Assembly: GCA_026545765.1 (NCBI GenBank)
Contig: JAIFAC010000130.1
Location: 106,107 to 170,106, forward strand
DNA from: Plantago major
Taxonomy: Eukaryota; Streptophyta; Magnoliopsida; Lamiales; Plantaginaceae
Reading direction: 5' to 3'
Length of the DNA stretch: 64,000 nt
Under the pieces are notes generated by a model that ran no database searches, had not been told where the DNA came from, and saw only the letters and a program-made list of their open reading frames with translations. A program made the translations under genes and the position numbers. Shown here piece by piece: positions 46,770 to 56,754 of this stretch. The stretch's first letter is position 1. Each line of letters starts with the position of its first letter.

Positions 46770-48195
46770 TGATGAGTCGGTTTTATACCGTCTCATTTGG
46801 TCTTTTTTACCGTCTTTTTGTCATCCTTGAGTATAGTTTTATTTAGTTTTCCTAGAGTATTTTTACTTGTTTTGTTCTTTGTGTGTTTTGTAGGTATTTG
46901 GCTAAAACCGCACTAATTGAAGGCAAAAAGGTGTGTTTTATATGCATCTACAAGATATGGAGCTCCAATGCCTCGTATGGGTGCTAGAAGTGGAGCGGGA
47001 AGGCCAAAATATCAAGAATTGGAGTCAAAAGGCGTCAAAGGGGCAAAACAGTAATTCCAGGAGAACTGGCGACGTCAGTTATCAAACTGGCGTACGCCAG
47101 TACTTTTCTGCTTCCTCGTAGACCAAACGGGCGACGCCAGTCTTTCTTACTAGCGACGCCAGTTTCTCTTCCGCCGTTTCTTTTGCGATTTCTATCCTAA
47201 TTCGATCAGACTTGATTTTTTTCTACTTCCTTTTAGTCAAGAAACATCGATTGTTACTTTTGGTATTCATTCTATTGTCAAGAAAAATACTTTGCTCTAG
47301 AGCTAGACCTAGTTTTCAAGGCAATTACCCAATTTGAGGTAACTGAACCGTTTTCCCTTGTAATTCGAAGATTGACGTTGATTGGGAGATTATCTAAACA
47401 GCTTTTGCATCGATTCATTTTCGTTCTTCAATTTCTACCTAGGGTTTGTGACAACGAAGGGTAAAATTGTATCAATCCTCTCGAATCTTTGTTTTGTGCT
47501 TGAGATTATGTTTATTACTAGTATGATTGTGCTTTCGCTTGTCATGAGTAGCTAAACACCCCTATTATGGGGTGGTGACTGATTCAATGCATGCTAGCTA
47601 GGGTTTATGTGATTCGAAGTGCATCGATTCACTACTTGTGCTTTTTAGATCACTTACTATTTCTGCTATCACGTTTGATGAACTCCTAGACAAAATCACT
47701 GTTAGATTAGGCATTTAATCAATACACCCAAACGTCTTTCGTCTTGCTTGATTTAACAGTTAGTTTCAAACGGTGATATTAGGTTAGTCAAATTGATTGT
47801 AGTCTAGTGAAATTGACGCCTTCACTAGTGCTATTTGTTTTTTTCAAGTCCGTGATAACTCATGTAGTCAATTCCGTGAATCACATATATCCTACTAGCT
47901 AGCTTGTTGACGTTTCCACTACATAATTTTCCCCATTCATATTTCAATCTCATTACTATCAAATCGGTTTCCAGTAGTTGCAATTAGTTATTCACTTTAG
48001 TCTATTATCTCGCTGCCGAAGCAAACAAACATTTACTGCTTTTCATATTGTTACTTTTATTCGTAAACAGACTCAGCCTAGTTAAGTCCCTAGAGACCGA
48101 CCTTGGGGTTAACTCCACTACACTGTGTTTTCTTAGTGTTGAGGATTAACTCGCTTAATCTTAAAACAAATTTTGAACTTTGATTTGACACATCA
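46770..48195 (+). repeat. 5' LTR of the plus-strand Athila-like element
   Basis: 1426 bp from TGATGAGTCGG to GACACATCA. Inverted relative of 38618-40001. A TATA-like word (ttttatatgc) lies near 46937. Confidence 0.9.
47064..47163. repeat. Palindromes in the plus-strand LTR
   Basis: 47064-47080 (AACTGGC-gac-GTCAGTT, one arm altered), 47086-47101 (ACTGGCGTACGCCAGT, exact), 47127-47141 and 47149-47163 (ACTAGCGACGCCAGT type). Same position relative to the TATA-like word as in the other LTR. Confidence 0.88.
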
Positions 48196-48198
48196 AGT

Positions 48199-48220
48199 TT
48201 GCGGCGCCGCTGCCGGGGAC
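48199..48220 (+). other. Primer-binding site, tRNA-Asp type
   Basis: GCGGCGCCGCTGCCGGGGAC follows the LTR by a few bases. The Athila PBS form is TGGCGCCGTTGCCGGGGA; two bases differ. Confidence 0.78.
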
Positions 48221-48408
48221 TTAACTCCTTTGTTAAGTTTATGAGTTTTAGTTACAGTATTTTTGTTTTTTCTTTTTCTAGTTTTAGTTTTTGCTTTTTT
48301 TAGAGTTTTCCACTGTTACCTCTGTTTCTGTCCTAAGTGCTTTTTTGAATAACAAAATGATAGTTCGTAGTTCGTGTCAGGTTTCTATTGCAGAATAATA
48401 TTAGGGAC

Positions 48409-49273
48409 ATGGCAACAATGACGGCAGTTTACGAACCAGCTTTTGTAGGAAGGAAACCTGCAATTTTCCTGGAAGGAGATACTCGTCAATACGAGGTCAC
48501 AGAAGAAGACCTGAACCGCCTACCCCGCTTCTATGGGGGGCATGGATGAGGATGTATCGACTTCGAGGAGCTTCGATTATGCGGTTTCCACATCCCTAAG
48601 AGGGGATTGATGATTGCAAACTCAGACACGCTTATTTTATTCCCTTCACTGATAGGTGGGGCAAAAGGGTGGTCATCGATGTGAACCCGATTCGCTAAAA
48701 ACTCGATGTAAGTGATGGCCGAGTTTATGAATGAGTATCTGCTATATCACAAATTAGTGGAGCTCAAGAAAGAGATTACTGGGTTTACACAGGCTTGGAA
48801 TGAGCCATTCCATGAGGCTTAGGACCGATTTAAGGAAGCTAAGTATAAATGACCTAACCATAGACTCTCGGATGCCGACTTGGCAATGCACTTCTATGAT
48901 GGACTCAATTTGAGCCATGCCAGAGTCGGTGGATATAGTTAGTGGTGGAATTGGAAACAAAACACCTGCTGAGCTCAAAGAGGTGTTCAATGTGCTAGCT
49001 GATACTTCAAAACGCAAGGTACGGACCCCAGTGCAAGCTAAGAGAACAAGGGTGCCACAGGTTGAGCCGGATTTTGAGCCCTATTGTGAAATTCTCGACA
49101 TTGACGAGAAGATAACCGAATTGAGCAGACCAAAGAGATTTTTTGGAGCTGAAGGTGTGGAAACAGATCCTGATATTCTTTTGCCTGAGCTAGAAGCACA
49201 ACTCAGTGCTAGTTTAGACAGAAAACACGCAGCTGGACAGGAGGAGGAAGAAGTCTTTGCATCACTGGCTTAA
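48409..49273 (+). pseudogene. Athila-like gag
   Basis: ATG at 48409, shortly after a splice-acceptor-like ttctattgcag (48382-48392). Gag wording is spread over frames: EFMNEYLLYHKLVELKKEI and FTQAWNEPFHEA near 48720-48830, then MHFYDGLN near 48890, matching the plant retrotransposon gag pattern (F...L..EI..F.Q...E...AWERFK...FY.GL). The expected Trp-Glu-Arg-Phe-Lys reads with a stop (EA-stop-DRFKEA). 48917-49273 is open for 118 codons. Several stops and frame changes are present. Confidence 0.72.
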
Positions 49274-49325
49274 AGGTAACCAAACCGAATATTGTTGAAA
49301 TTATCGATGATTTACCCATCGCTTT

Positions 49326-50100
49326 GTGTACTATGCAACGGGTGCCAGGGATGAGCCACCAGCTACCTCCGATGGCTCCTCGGTAAAGGAGAAGGAGAAC
49401 AGAGGGGAGCCACATTTTCATAAAAGTCCAAACCCATACAGGGCCCCTACTCCTCATGTTCCTTTTCCCGGGCGACTTAAGGAGATAGTTGATGACAAGG
49501 ACATACACGCCGGTAACCCCCTTTTTGACCGATTGTTGAAGGTTGAGATCAACATTCCCTTGCTAGATATAATCCGTGATGTCCCAGCATGGTCAAAATT
49601 TTTCAAAAAGTTAAGTACAAATAAACGGGTCTATCGAAGAGGGGAAAAGGAGATCATGCCTAAAACAGTCAATGCAGTTTTTGGGATACCGGAAAAGAAG
49701 AAGGATCCCGGGAGTTTCATCATTAGTATCAGCTTAGGGGAGAACCACGTGGCCAAAGCTATGTTAGATAACAGCGCAAGAATCAACATGTTGCCCTATG
49801 CTATTTACAAACAGCTTGGACTTGGAGAAATTCAACCCACGGGAATGGTAGTCTAAATGGCTGATCGGAGTTTGAGGCGTCCCTTGGGAATAGTGGAAGA
49901 TGTCTTGGTCAGGGTGGACAAGCTCCTGATACCACCGATTTTGTGATCCTGAGGACTGACAGCCCAGCAGAAACCGAGCTGAAGAAACACGTCATTCTGC
50001 TAGGACGCCTCTTCTTGGCTACAGCAAATGCTTTTGTTAGCGTGGCAAAGGGGATAGCTCATTTGGAAGTGCTCTGAGAAAAGGTAACTATCTCTAGCGA
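49326..50100 (+). pseudogene. Athila-like protease
   Basis: The 176-codon frame 49326-49856 covers a linker and the protease start: LDNSARINMLPYAIYKQLGLGEI. The family pattern is LDLGASINLMPYS.YK.LGLG, with Asp in a D-S/T/L-G box. Here the Asp is followed by Asn-Ser, so the catalytic Gly is lost. ADRSLRRPLGIVEDVLV follows across a stop. The remainder to about 50100 includes a frame-shifted LGRLFLATANAF equivalent. Not functional as assembled. Confidence 0.75.
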
Positions 50101-50600
50101 AACTAATGTCAATGGTCTTAATACTGAGGAATGCAATTTTGTGAATGTCTATGATTGCAATTTTTCCGATGATTTAGATGAATTAGTTTTGAACACTTAT
50201 ATGCAAATTATCACTAGAGATAAGTTAGAAGCAGCTTTAACTCTTGAAACTGATAAGGATCTTTTGGATAACGAAGTAGTATAGCATGCTAATTTCCTAG
50301 ATAGTTGTGAGTCGATACCTTTTGGTTAAGAAGTAGAGGAAATCTTAGAGGTAGAGGGGCGAGCAGAGAACATTAGAACCACCTCTAGAACTTAAGGAAC
50401 TTCCTAGCCACCTTAAGTATGTCTACCTGGGGGAGGGAAATTCAAAACCCGCGATAGTGTCACTTAAACCGATCAGGAACAAGAAGAGAAATTGATTACA
50501 TCGCTAAATAACTCTCGTGCCATAGGTCGGAGCATTAGCGATATCAAAGGTATCAATTCGTCCCGATGTATTGCTCTAGAGGAAGGGACTAAACTAGTTA
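50101..50600 (+). pseudogene. Athila-like PR-RT linker
   Basis: Acidic linker with stops; words near 50370-50440 (LPSHLKYVYLG, then KPAIVS-like) match the segment preceding RT in Athila. No domain recognised. Confidence 0.5.
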
Positions 50601-51300
50601 GGCACCACAAATAGCCGCCTTAACCCCGCTTCCGTGATGTAGTAAAAAAAGAGATCATTAAGCTGCTTGATAGTGACATGATTTATCCTGTGCCTGATAG
50701 TAAGTGGGTTAGCCCTATCCATGTAGTACCTAAGAAGCCTGGAATAACTATAGAAAAGAATGAGAAAGGGGAGCTGGTTTCTTTAAGGAAAACAACTGGG
50801 TGGCGTATGTGCATAAATTATAGGAGATTGAATGTCGCCACAAAAAGGATCACTTCCCCCTACCCTTTATTGACGAGATGCTCAACCACCTTGCTGGGCG
50901 AGCATTCTACTATTTTCTAGATGGTATTTCAGGTTTCTACCAAATTCACATAGCTCAGGAGGATCGAGCCAAGACGACATTAACTTGCCCTTTCGGTACT
51001 TTTGCCTACAAGATAATGTCGTTTGGACCGTGCAATGCACATGCCACATTACGTAGATGTATGCTTTCCGCTTTTTCCGATATGGCAGATTACGCTGAGG
51101 TATTTATGGATGACTTCTCATTTTTTGGTGATTCTTTTCATGACTGTCTGAAAAAGCTTGAATTAGTCTTAAAGAGGTGCATAGATTGCAATTTGACTCT
51201 TAGTTGGGAAAAGAGCCATTTTATGGTAGAAGAAGGTATAGTTCTAGGACATATAAGGTCAAAGCGGGATTGAGGTCGATAAGGCCAAGTAGAGATAATT
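50601..51300 (+). pseudogene. Athila-like reverse transcriptase
   Basis: 50678-50920 reads DSKWVSPIHVVPKKPGI, TGWRMCINYRRLN; 50878-51273 reads FYYFLDGISGFYQIHIAQEDRAKTT, CPFGTFAYKIMSFG, VFMDDFSFFGDSF and LVLKRC, ending at HFMVEEGIVLGH. The first catalytic Asp lies in FLDGISG and the Asp pair in FMDDF. One frame change near 50880 and a stop after 51273 break it. The wording (SP.HVVPKK, TGWR.C.DYR.LN) is characteristic of Athila. Confidence 0.88.
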
Positions 51301-51880
51301 GAAAATCTCTCCCCCCCCACTTGTGTGAAAGAACTGTAGTCTTTTCTTGGGCATGTTGGTTTTCATCACAGATTCATAAAAGACTTTTCAAAAATTTCAA
51401 AGCCTTTGAGCAACCTTTTGGGAAAAGATGTCCCTTTTGTCTTTGATCAATCTTGCCTTGAAGCCTTTAATGAGCTCAAGAATGGTTTCGGCCCCTATAG
51501 TAGTTCCTCCTGACTAGAACATGCCCTTTGAAATTATGTGTGATGCTTTTGATTTTGCTGTTGGGGCTCTACTTTGCCAAAAGGTGGATAAGCAATATCA
51601 CATGATTTACTATGCCAATAAGACTTTAGACAGTGCTCAGGTCAATTACACGACCACTGAGAAGGAATTTCTCGCTGTTATTTTTGCTCTCGATAAATTT
51701 CGGTCTTATTTAACTGGATACAAGGTTATTGTGCATAGTGACCACGCAGCGCTTAGACACCTTCTAGCAAAGAGTGAGTCAAACCAGTGACTAGCGGATG
51801 TTGATGTTGTAGGATTTTCACTGTGAAATAGTAGATAAGAGTGGGAAAGAGAACTTAATTGCTGATCATTTGTCTAGACT
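51301..51880 (+). pseudogene. Athila-like RNase H
   Basis: 51521-51790: FEIMCDAFDFAVGALL with the catalytic Asp in CDAFDFAVG, YTTTEKEFLAVIFALDKFRSYL with the Glu, and VIVHSDHAALRHLL with the second Asp. Preceded by a thumb region with FLGHVGFHHRFIKDFSKI wording in another frame (51340-51410). Confidence 0.87.
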
Positions 51881-53149
51881 CCCCCCCCCCTTGCTATAGA
51901 CGACGAATCTCCACCTATTCGCGATGTACTGCCTGATGAGCATATAATGAGTTTAGGAACTGAGCCATGGTTTGCTGATATAGTTAACTATTTAGCTAAT
52001 AACTCTGTTTTGCCTAACTTGTCAGCCTCCGAAAGGAGAGCTTTTGAAAAGCAGTGTAGGAAATACATTTGGGATGATCCGAATCTTTTCAGGATAGGTG
52101 CTGACGATGTGCTCAGGAGATGTGTGCCGAAAATAGAACAGGGAAACATCCTGCGCTTTTGCACGAGATGGAGTGTGGAGGGCACTACAGTAGCACGAAA
52201 ACTGCCCACAAGGTATTCAATGCAGGATTCTTCTGGCCCACAGTGGTGAAAGACGCACAAGAATTCTACCTCCGTTGTGATCGTTGCTAGCATTGTAACA
52301 TTGGTAAGAAATGGAGATGCCACATCGTAATCTAGTGGTTGAGCCTTTTGATGTTTGGGGGATCGATTTCATGGGTCCGTTCCCCATTAGCTCTGGCTAT
52401 GAATACATCTTAGTTGCTGTTGATTACGTGACTAAATGGGTAGAAGCAGTTGCAACTAGAACTAACGATGCCCCTGTTGTTACTAGATTTCTCAGGGATA
52501 TATTTGCTCGCTTTGGTACCCCTCGCACAATCATAAGCGATGGGGGCAAGCATTTTGTGAATCGTCAGATGCAGGGGTTATGAAGACAGATGGGGTATAC
52601 CACAGAGTAGCAACTCTATATCACCCACAGACATCTTGTCAAGTGGAGGTCAGCAACCGACAGATCAAGCAGATTCTAGAGAAAGTGGTGCGCCCCAACA
52701 GGAAGGATTGGGCTGAAAAGTTACCGGATGCATTATGGGCATACCGCACTGCCATAAGACAATGTTGATCGAATTGCAAAGACAAGGCTCATTGGGCAAT
52801 TTCAGAGCTCAACATGGAGCAGACTGTGGCAGAGAGCAACGACTTCTACATTATCTCAAATAGATGAGTTATGATTGAATGCGCTCGAGAACGCCAAGAT
52901 GACCACAATATTTTCCGGAAGGAACTGATACCTGGTAAGAAAGCTTTGTTGCTCAATTCACATTTGAAATTCTTTACAGGTAAACTTCGAACCCGCTGGG
53001 ATGGACCCTTCAAGATAGTCTCGGTGGCTCCTCATGGAGCCGTTGAACTCCAAGACTTGGGACCTGGAGATACATTCAAGGTTAACGGGCAACGAGTCAA
53101 GCCATATGTGGAAGCCGCTGACTACGAGAGATTGAGAACTTCTACTTGA
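51881..53149 (+). pseudogene. Athila-like integrase
   Basis: N-terminal zinc region in fragments (51947-52310; CRKYIWDDPNLFRIGAD, then frame-shifted CDRC-like sequence). Core 52311-52583: [15 protein letters not shown] with the first catalytic Asp, [17 protein letters not shown] and [15 protein letters not shown] with the second. 52580-52768 has the region around the third acidic residue ([21 protein letters not shown], Glu in QVEVSN). The C-terminal part 52871-53149 ends KFFTGKLRTRWDGPFKIVSVAPHG and VNGQRVKPYVE, the usual Athila tail. Three frame changes interrupt it. All three catalytic acidic residues are visible. Confidence 0.87.
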
Positions 53150-53195
53150 ATCCGGACGACGGGGATCCAGGTCGCGCTGGCACAAGTACTAGCTG

Positions 53196-53259
53196 GTAAG
53201 TGGCCAGGTAAGTTAGCATAGTTCTTGTTTTTCCATTTAGTGTATTTTTTTCTTTTCAG
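53196..53259 (+). promoter_or_regulatory. Candidate splice donor and acceptor after pol
   Basis: A perfect donor CAG/GTAAGT (53205-53213), a second donor-like GGTAAG at 53195-53200, and a pyrimidine-rich acceptor tttttttcttttcag ending at 53259. The distance between them is only about 52 bp, so the acceptor may serve a donor farther upstream to make an envelope-like subgenomic RNA. Confidence 0.4.
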
Positions 53260-53311
53260 TCGAGTCTAGCTGAGCTAGAAGGTCAAAAGTGGGCAAACCA
53301 TCGGCACCAGT

Positions 53312-53485
53312 AAACTGGCGACGCCAGTTTACCAACTGGCGAACGCTAGTAGCTAACAGAAACTAACTAGCGTACGCTAGTTGGGAACTGGCGACGCCAG
53401 TTGGCTTGGTTAGCCGACTGGCAACGCCAGTTAGCAAACTGGTGACGCCAGTCGCCTAACAGAAACTAACGTGCGTCCGCCAGTT
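53312..53485. repeat. Array of seven short palindromes after Athila-like pol
   Basis: 53312-53330 (AAACTGGCG-a-CGCCAGTTT), 53334-53350, 53365-53382 (AACTAGCGTACGCTAGTT, fully self-complementary), 53386-53402 (AACTGGC-gac-GCCAGTT), 53416-53432, 53437-53453 and 53468-53485. The unit is 16-19 bp. Both arms of 53365-53382 carry matched changes relative to the consensus. An A-tract follows at 53497-53515. Confidence 0.92.
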
Positions 53486-53515
53486 CCTTTCGTTCAAAAA
53501 AAAAAAAAAAAAAAA

Positions 53516-53654
53516 CTTTTCGCCTGCTAGCTCGGTTATTTATTTTCTAACGTTCTTCTTGAGTATCAGGTCCTCTCCTCAACCTTCTCCGTATCTTGGA
53601 AACCTTCAATCAGGGAAGCCTCTGTCTTATCAACTCTCTACTTTTTCATCTTTT
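53516..53654 (+). other. 3' UTR piece of the plus-strand Athila-like element
   Basis: Aligns with minus-strand 41290-41350 (ggaaaccttcaatcagggaagcc and gttttatcaactctctac-like wording), which in that element lies downstream of the envelope-like ORF. The intervening ORF is therefore deleted here. Confidence 0.6.
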
Positions 53655-53984
53655 TGAATGAACCAATGTGTCTTGTTTGGCAAAAGGTGCTTTGGTAATA
53701 ACTACCTGTTTAAGGAAAGAGATTTGCACAAATATATCTTTCCATACAAATGTATGTAAGAATGTTTGACTAAATTTAAGGCAATCTTCGATCAACAAGT
53801 AACAACAGAGACTAGACAAGATTTTGACACTTAATTAAACAATACTGAATGATTTTATTAAGAGAAAAATCAAGTATCATAATTTTTTAAATCACATTAC
53901 CTGTCAAACATCCACTGTTGTCCAAACATTGGTTCACTGTTCTCTTAACAGGGTCTACCCAAAAACCAAAACACACAGAGAAAC
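53655..53984. other. Unexplained 330-bp island between repeats
   Basis: No match to any other part of the window. On the minus strand about 85 bp (53984-53900) read like an exon: one frame stays open and ends CTGACAG/GTAATG, a good splice donor, followed by AT-rich intron-like DNA. A short frame reads VDPVKRTVNQCLDNSGC. I do not recognise it. It could be flanking host DNA or captured gene sequence. Confidence 0.3.
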
Positions 53985-54938
53985 TGTTGGTCCAGATAAT
54001 GACAAAGTAAAAGACTAGAGGGGGGGGGGTAAATAGTCTTTGAAACTTTGACGATAAAACTTTCTCGACACATGTGAAGGTATTTGATACTTAGTCTCAG
54101 AGAGCGGAAGTCTTTTCAGATAAGTGCATGTGCTCAGCAAGCTATAATGTGTGTAAGTACTCAGAAAGTATAAAGTAATACAGAAAGTAAGTGCATAAAG
54201 TAAATAACACACAGGTTTTATAGTGGTATCTGAGGGTGGCGTAATCCCTCAACTAATCCACTCGCCCTTTCTCAGTACTTGAATCCACTAAGATAAGATG
54301 ATGAGTTCCCCTTACAAAATCCTATCTCTTGATCCCTTTTACACTAGGTTCCCAACCGAGTGTTCCCCCTGAGTTACTCCCCGGTTTTCTCAACCAAGTA
54401 CTTCCTCTACTCAAGAATCCTTTGAGCTATTCCTCGCTTTTCCAAACTAAGTACTTCCTATGCTCAATGCCCGCTGTGTTTTGGTTATGGTAGTTTGTCA
54501 GGTGAGCAGGCTCTTAATAAGTTCTACAGTTATGTAGGAGTGCTCTGTAGAATCACGATTACTTAATACACTTTTCAATGTATGGTAACTTGTTCTTTAC
54601 TGACCCAAGTCTTGATTAAGTTCAAGAGAATGAATCTTATATTAGTCGAATCAGATCTTCTGGATTCAACTCCTTCACAATATGTAAGTCTTGTTAAGGA
54701 TCTGGACACTTAGAACTTTCGTGCTACTTAGAATTCAAGAGCTTTCGTCGCAATAGAAAGCTAGAGAGTAAGTAGGCAGAAGGCTTGTATGCTTGAGTGT
54801 AATGTATGTAGTTCTGGTGTTCAAGTGTAAGTTCTTATGTTTCTTTCAAGCATTCTAAGTGGTGATATTTATAGTTTAAAATCATGCCGTTTGAATAGTA
54901 TCCATAGCTCAATGAAATTCAAACTATTGATATCCGCT
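53985..54938 (-). repeat. Sirevirus LTR fragment
   Basis: Starts tgttggtccagataatgac and follows the LTRs at 27517 and 21879 until tattgatatc at about 54938, then stops. The inner side (53984) carries no PBS, so it is not a 5' LTR of copy A or B. It is a truncated solo or 3' LTR. Confidence 0.8.
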
Positions 54939-55620
54939 GACGCTTGAGTCTCGGGTGGGTCTATGGTCTTAATTGATCACTGTTGGTCGTGTTGGGCGTG
55001 TTACAAATACTACCACATAACGGCGTGGCTTAGAAACTACATGTCCGTGAGGTTGATGGCACGTACACCAAACCAACACGCACAAAAGTGCGGACCTTCG
55101 GTAAAACAGACACCTGCAAAACATTGAGACAAAAAAGTGCCTATTAGGCCATGAAATGATTATGCAATGCGCCTGTTGACTTTTCGATGAATAATTTTGA
55201 ATATGGGGAGCAACTTCAGCCTTTAACTCTTGAATGTCGAAGTCGCTCACAAAGTCCTTTTCAATTCGATGAGTCGAGTAATCTTAACATAAGGTATTAG
55301 TGGCACCTTGTAAAAGTTACCTCCTAGCTTTACTTTTGTGCTTTTACCTCACTGAAACTTCCAGCCAGGGATAGTGGCTTAATTTATTACCCGTGAGGGA
55401 CCGCTTGACTAGCTCTAAGTTCTTTTACCTAGGAAACAAACTTGTTTAATTTTCTCTTTGTTTACTACCAACGTTAGTGAAACTTCAAAATGTTTGCATC
55501 CTTCGGGTTTATCGTTAGCATTGTCGCTCGGTAGCTTGGTCGCTTAACTCCTTTGTGCTTTTGTGTTTAGAGTCTAGTCGAGTCTAGTTATTTGTTTGCT
55601 CGAGGACGAGCAAAGGTTCA
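54939..55620 (+). other. 3' UTR of a second Athila-like element
   Basis: Shares words with the 3' UTR at 40015-41662 (gttgggcgtgtt, acaccaaaccaacacgcacaaaagtgcggac, aaaacagacac) but differs in between. Ends with GCTCGAGGACGAGCAAAGG, the Athila/Tat hallmark before the polypurine tract. No coding sequence. Confidence 0.7.
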
Positions 55621-55632
55621 GTTTGGGGGGTT
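55621..55632 (+). other. Polypurine tract of the second Athila-like element
   Basis: GTTTGGGGGGTT immediately before TGATGAGCC. Confidence 0.8.
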
Positions 55633-56308
55633 TGATGAGCCTACACTTTAGTGTCTCATATCATTATTTTTACTGTCTTTTGTTAGTCTTTATTTACATT
55701 TTTAGTGTTTGTTGTGCGTTTTAGTGGTTGTTGAGGGTGAAATCCCCAAACACTTGTTAAGTTCTTCCTAAGTCGCCTAAGTCAAAATCATCGCAAATCG
55801 CCCAGTCAAGGTCCAGCTAAGGTCCAAAGCACTAATGGGTAAGAACCCGCACAAGTAACTTTGGGGGACCAATACCGTCATGAGTGTCAAATCGGTAAAG
55901 ACTTTACTTGAGAGAGATCAAGATCTCTCAGATAGTGATCGGGATTAGTTCGCAATAATGTGTTCCATATATATAGACTTCTCCCAAAAGGAAGGGCCTC
56001 GCTAGATAGTGCCAAGCGTGAAGCTTGTATCGCCAACAAGGCTCATAGTCATGGCCCATTAAGAAGACTTAACCCATTTCCTTTGGGTTTTAGAGGGTAG
56101 TTTAGTCATTCTCGAGAGAAATTAGAGACTTCAAGTCCATCTCGCATCTTCGTCTGATGGTGTAGGTCAGGGCCCGGCCTAAGTCACAATCTCATGTCTA
56201 AAAGCAACTCACATAAACCCCAAGGCATAGTGGTTCGCACCTTGATAGCCTCGGATCCTATTTTCTCTCTTTGTACCAAATACTGTTCATGTGGTTAGAA
56301 ACTTATGT

Positions 56309-56428
56309 CCGGATCATCATCCGGTCGGACCTCATGGTGTCGGACCATGGTTTGGGTCGACCACTGCCTTTGAGGTTCAGTTCATCGTTTCACTCAGAGG
56401 TCGGACCCAGGTGGCCTTAGGTCGGACC
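56309..56428. repeat. Cluster of GGTCGGACC-type short palindromes
   Basis: CCGGAT-catc-ATCCGG (56309-56324), then GGTCGGACC or close variants at 56323, 56338, 56354, 56399 and 56420. The cluster lies about 350-450 bp downstream of the TATA box, in the transcribed part of the LTR. Confidence 0.75.
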
Positions 56429-56754
56429 TTTGAAACGCCTTTAGATTCGCTCCAAGGCGACTATGTAATATTTCCGTATCAACATATGTCCCCCTAGTTT
56501 CCAAGTATCTTAGTAGAAGATAGTTGTGGAACTATAGTTTAAAGTGGGGAGAACATTTTTGTTTTTCGTTCAATCCGTCCCTCATAAGAAGAAAAAAGGT
56601 GTTTAGTCCGTGCCTTGTGTCATCCTTAGCTTAATCTTTCTCCCCGAGAGTGTGGTCTTGGGTAAGTGTGAAAATGGGTATTTGTGTTTAGATTAAGTGT
56701 AGGTTCGAGATTAAGGGACACTTTTGTTAGTGGTGAAATCGATTATTCTAATAA

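Larger units (their letters stand above)
46770..53654 (+). mobile_element. Athila-like Ty3/gypsy element, plus strand, 3'-truncated
   Basis: 5' LTR, tRNA-Asp type PBS, gag, protease, RT, RNase H, integrase, a splice-site-like segment, a palindrome array and part of the 3' UTR. The wording in RT and integrase and the Asp-type PBS place it with Athila. The envelope-like ORF present in the minus-strand relative is missing: sequence goes from the palindrome array and an A-tract (53497-53515) straight to DNA that in the relative lies downstream of that ORF. It was inserted into the gag region of Sirevirus A. No 3' LTR of this family follows. Confidence 0.85.

Noticed and set aside
39638..53485. 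The short palindromes as transcription-factor sites only
   Set aside because: The arms vary in step while pairing is kept in one unit, and the units lie in transcribed leaders; an RNA or DNA hairpin explains this at least as well. Not excluded.
53985..54938. 5' LTR of Sirevirus A or B
   Set aside because: No primer-binding site on its inner side and it is truncated; it is better described as a separate LTR fragment.
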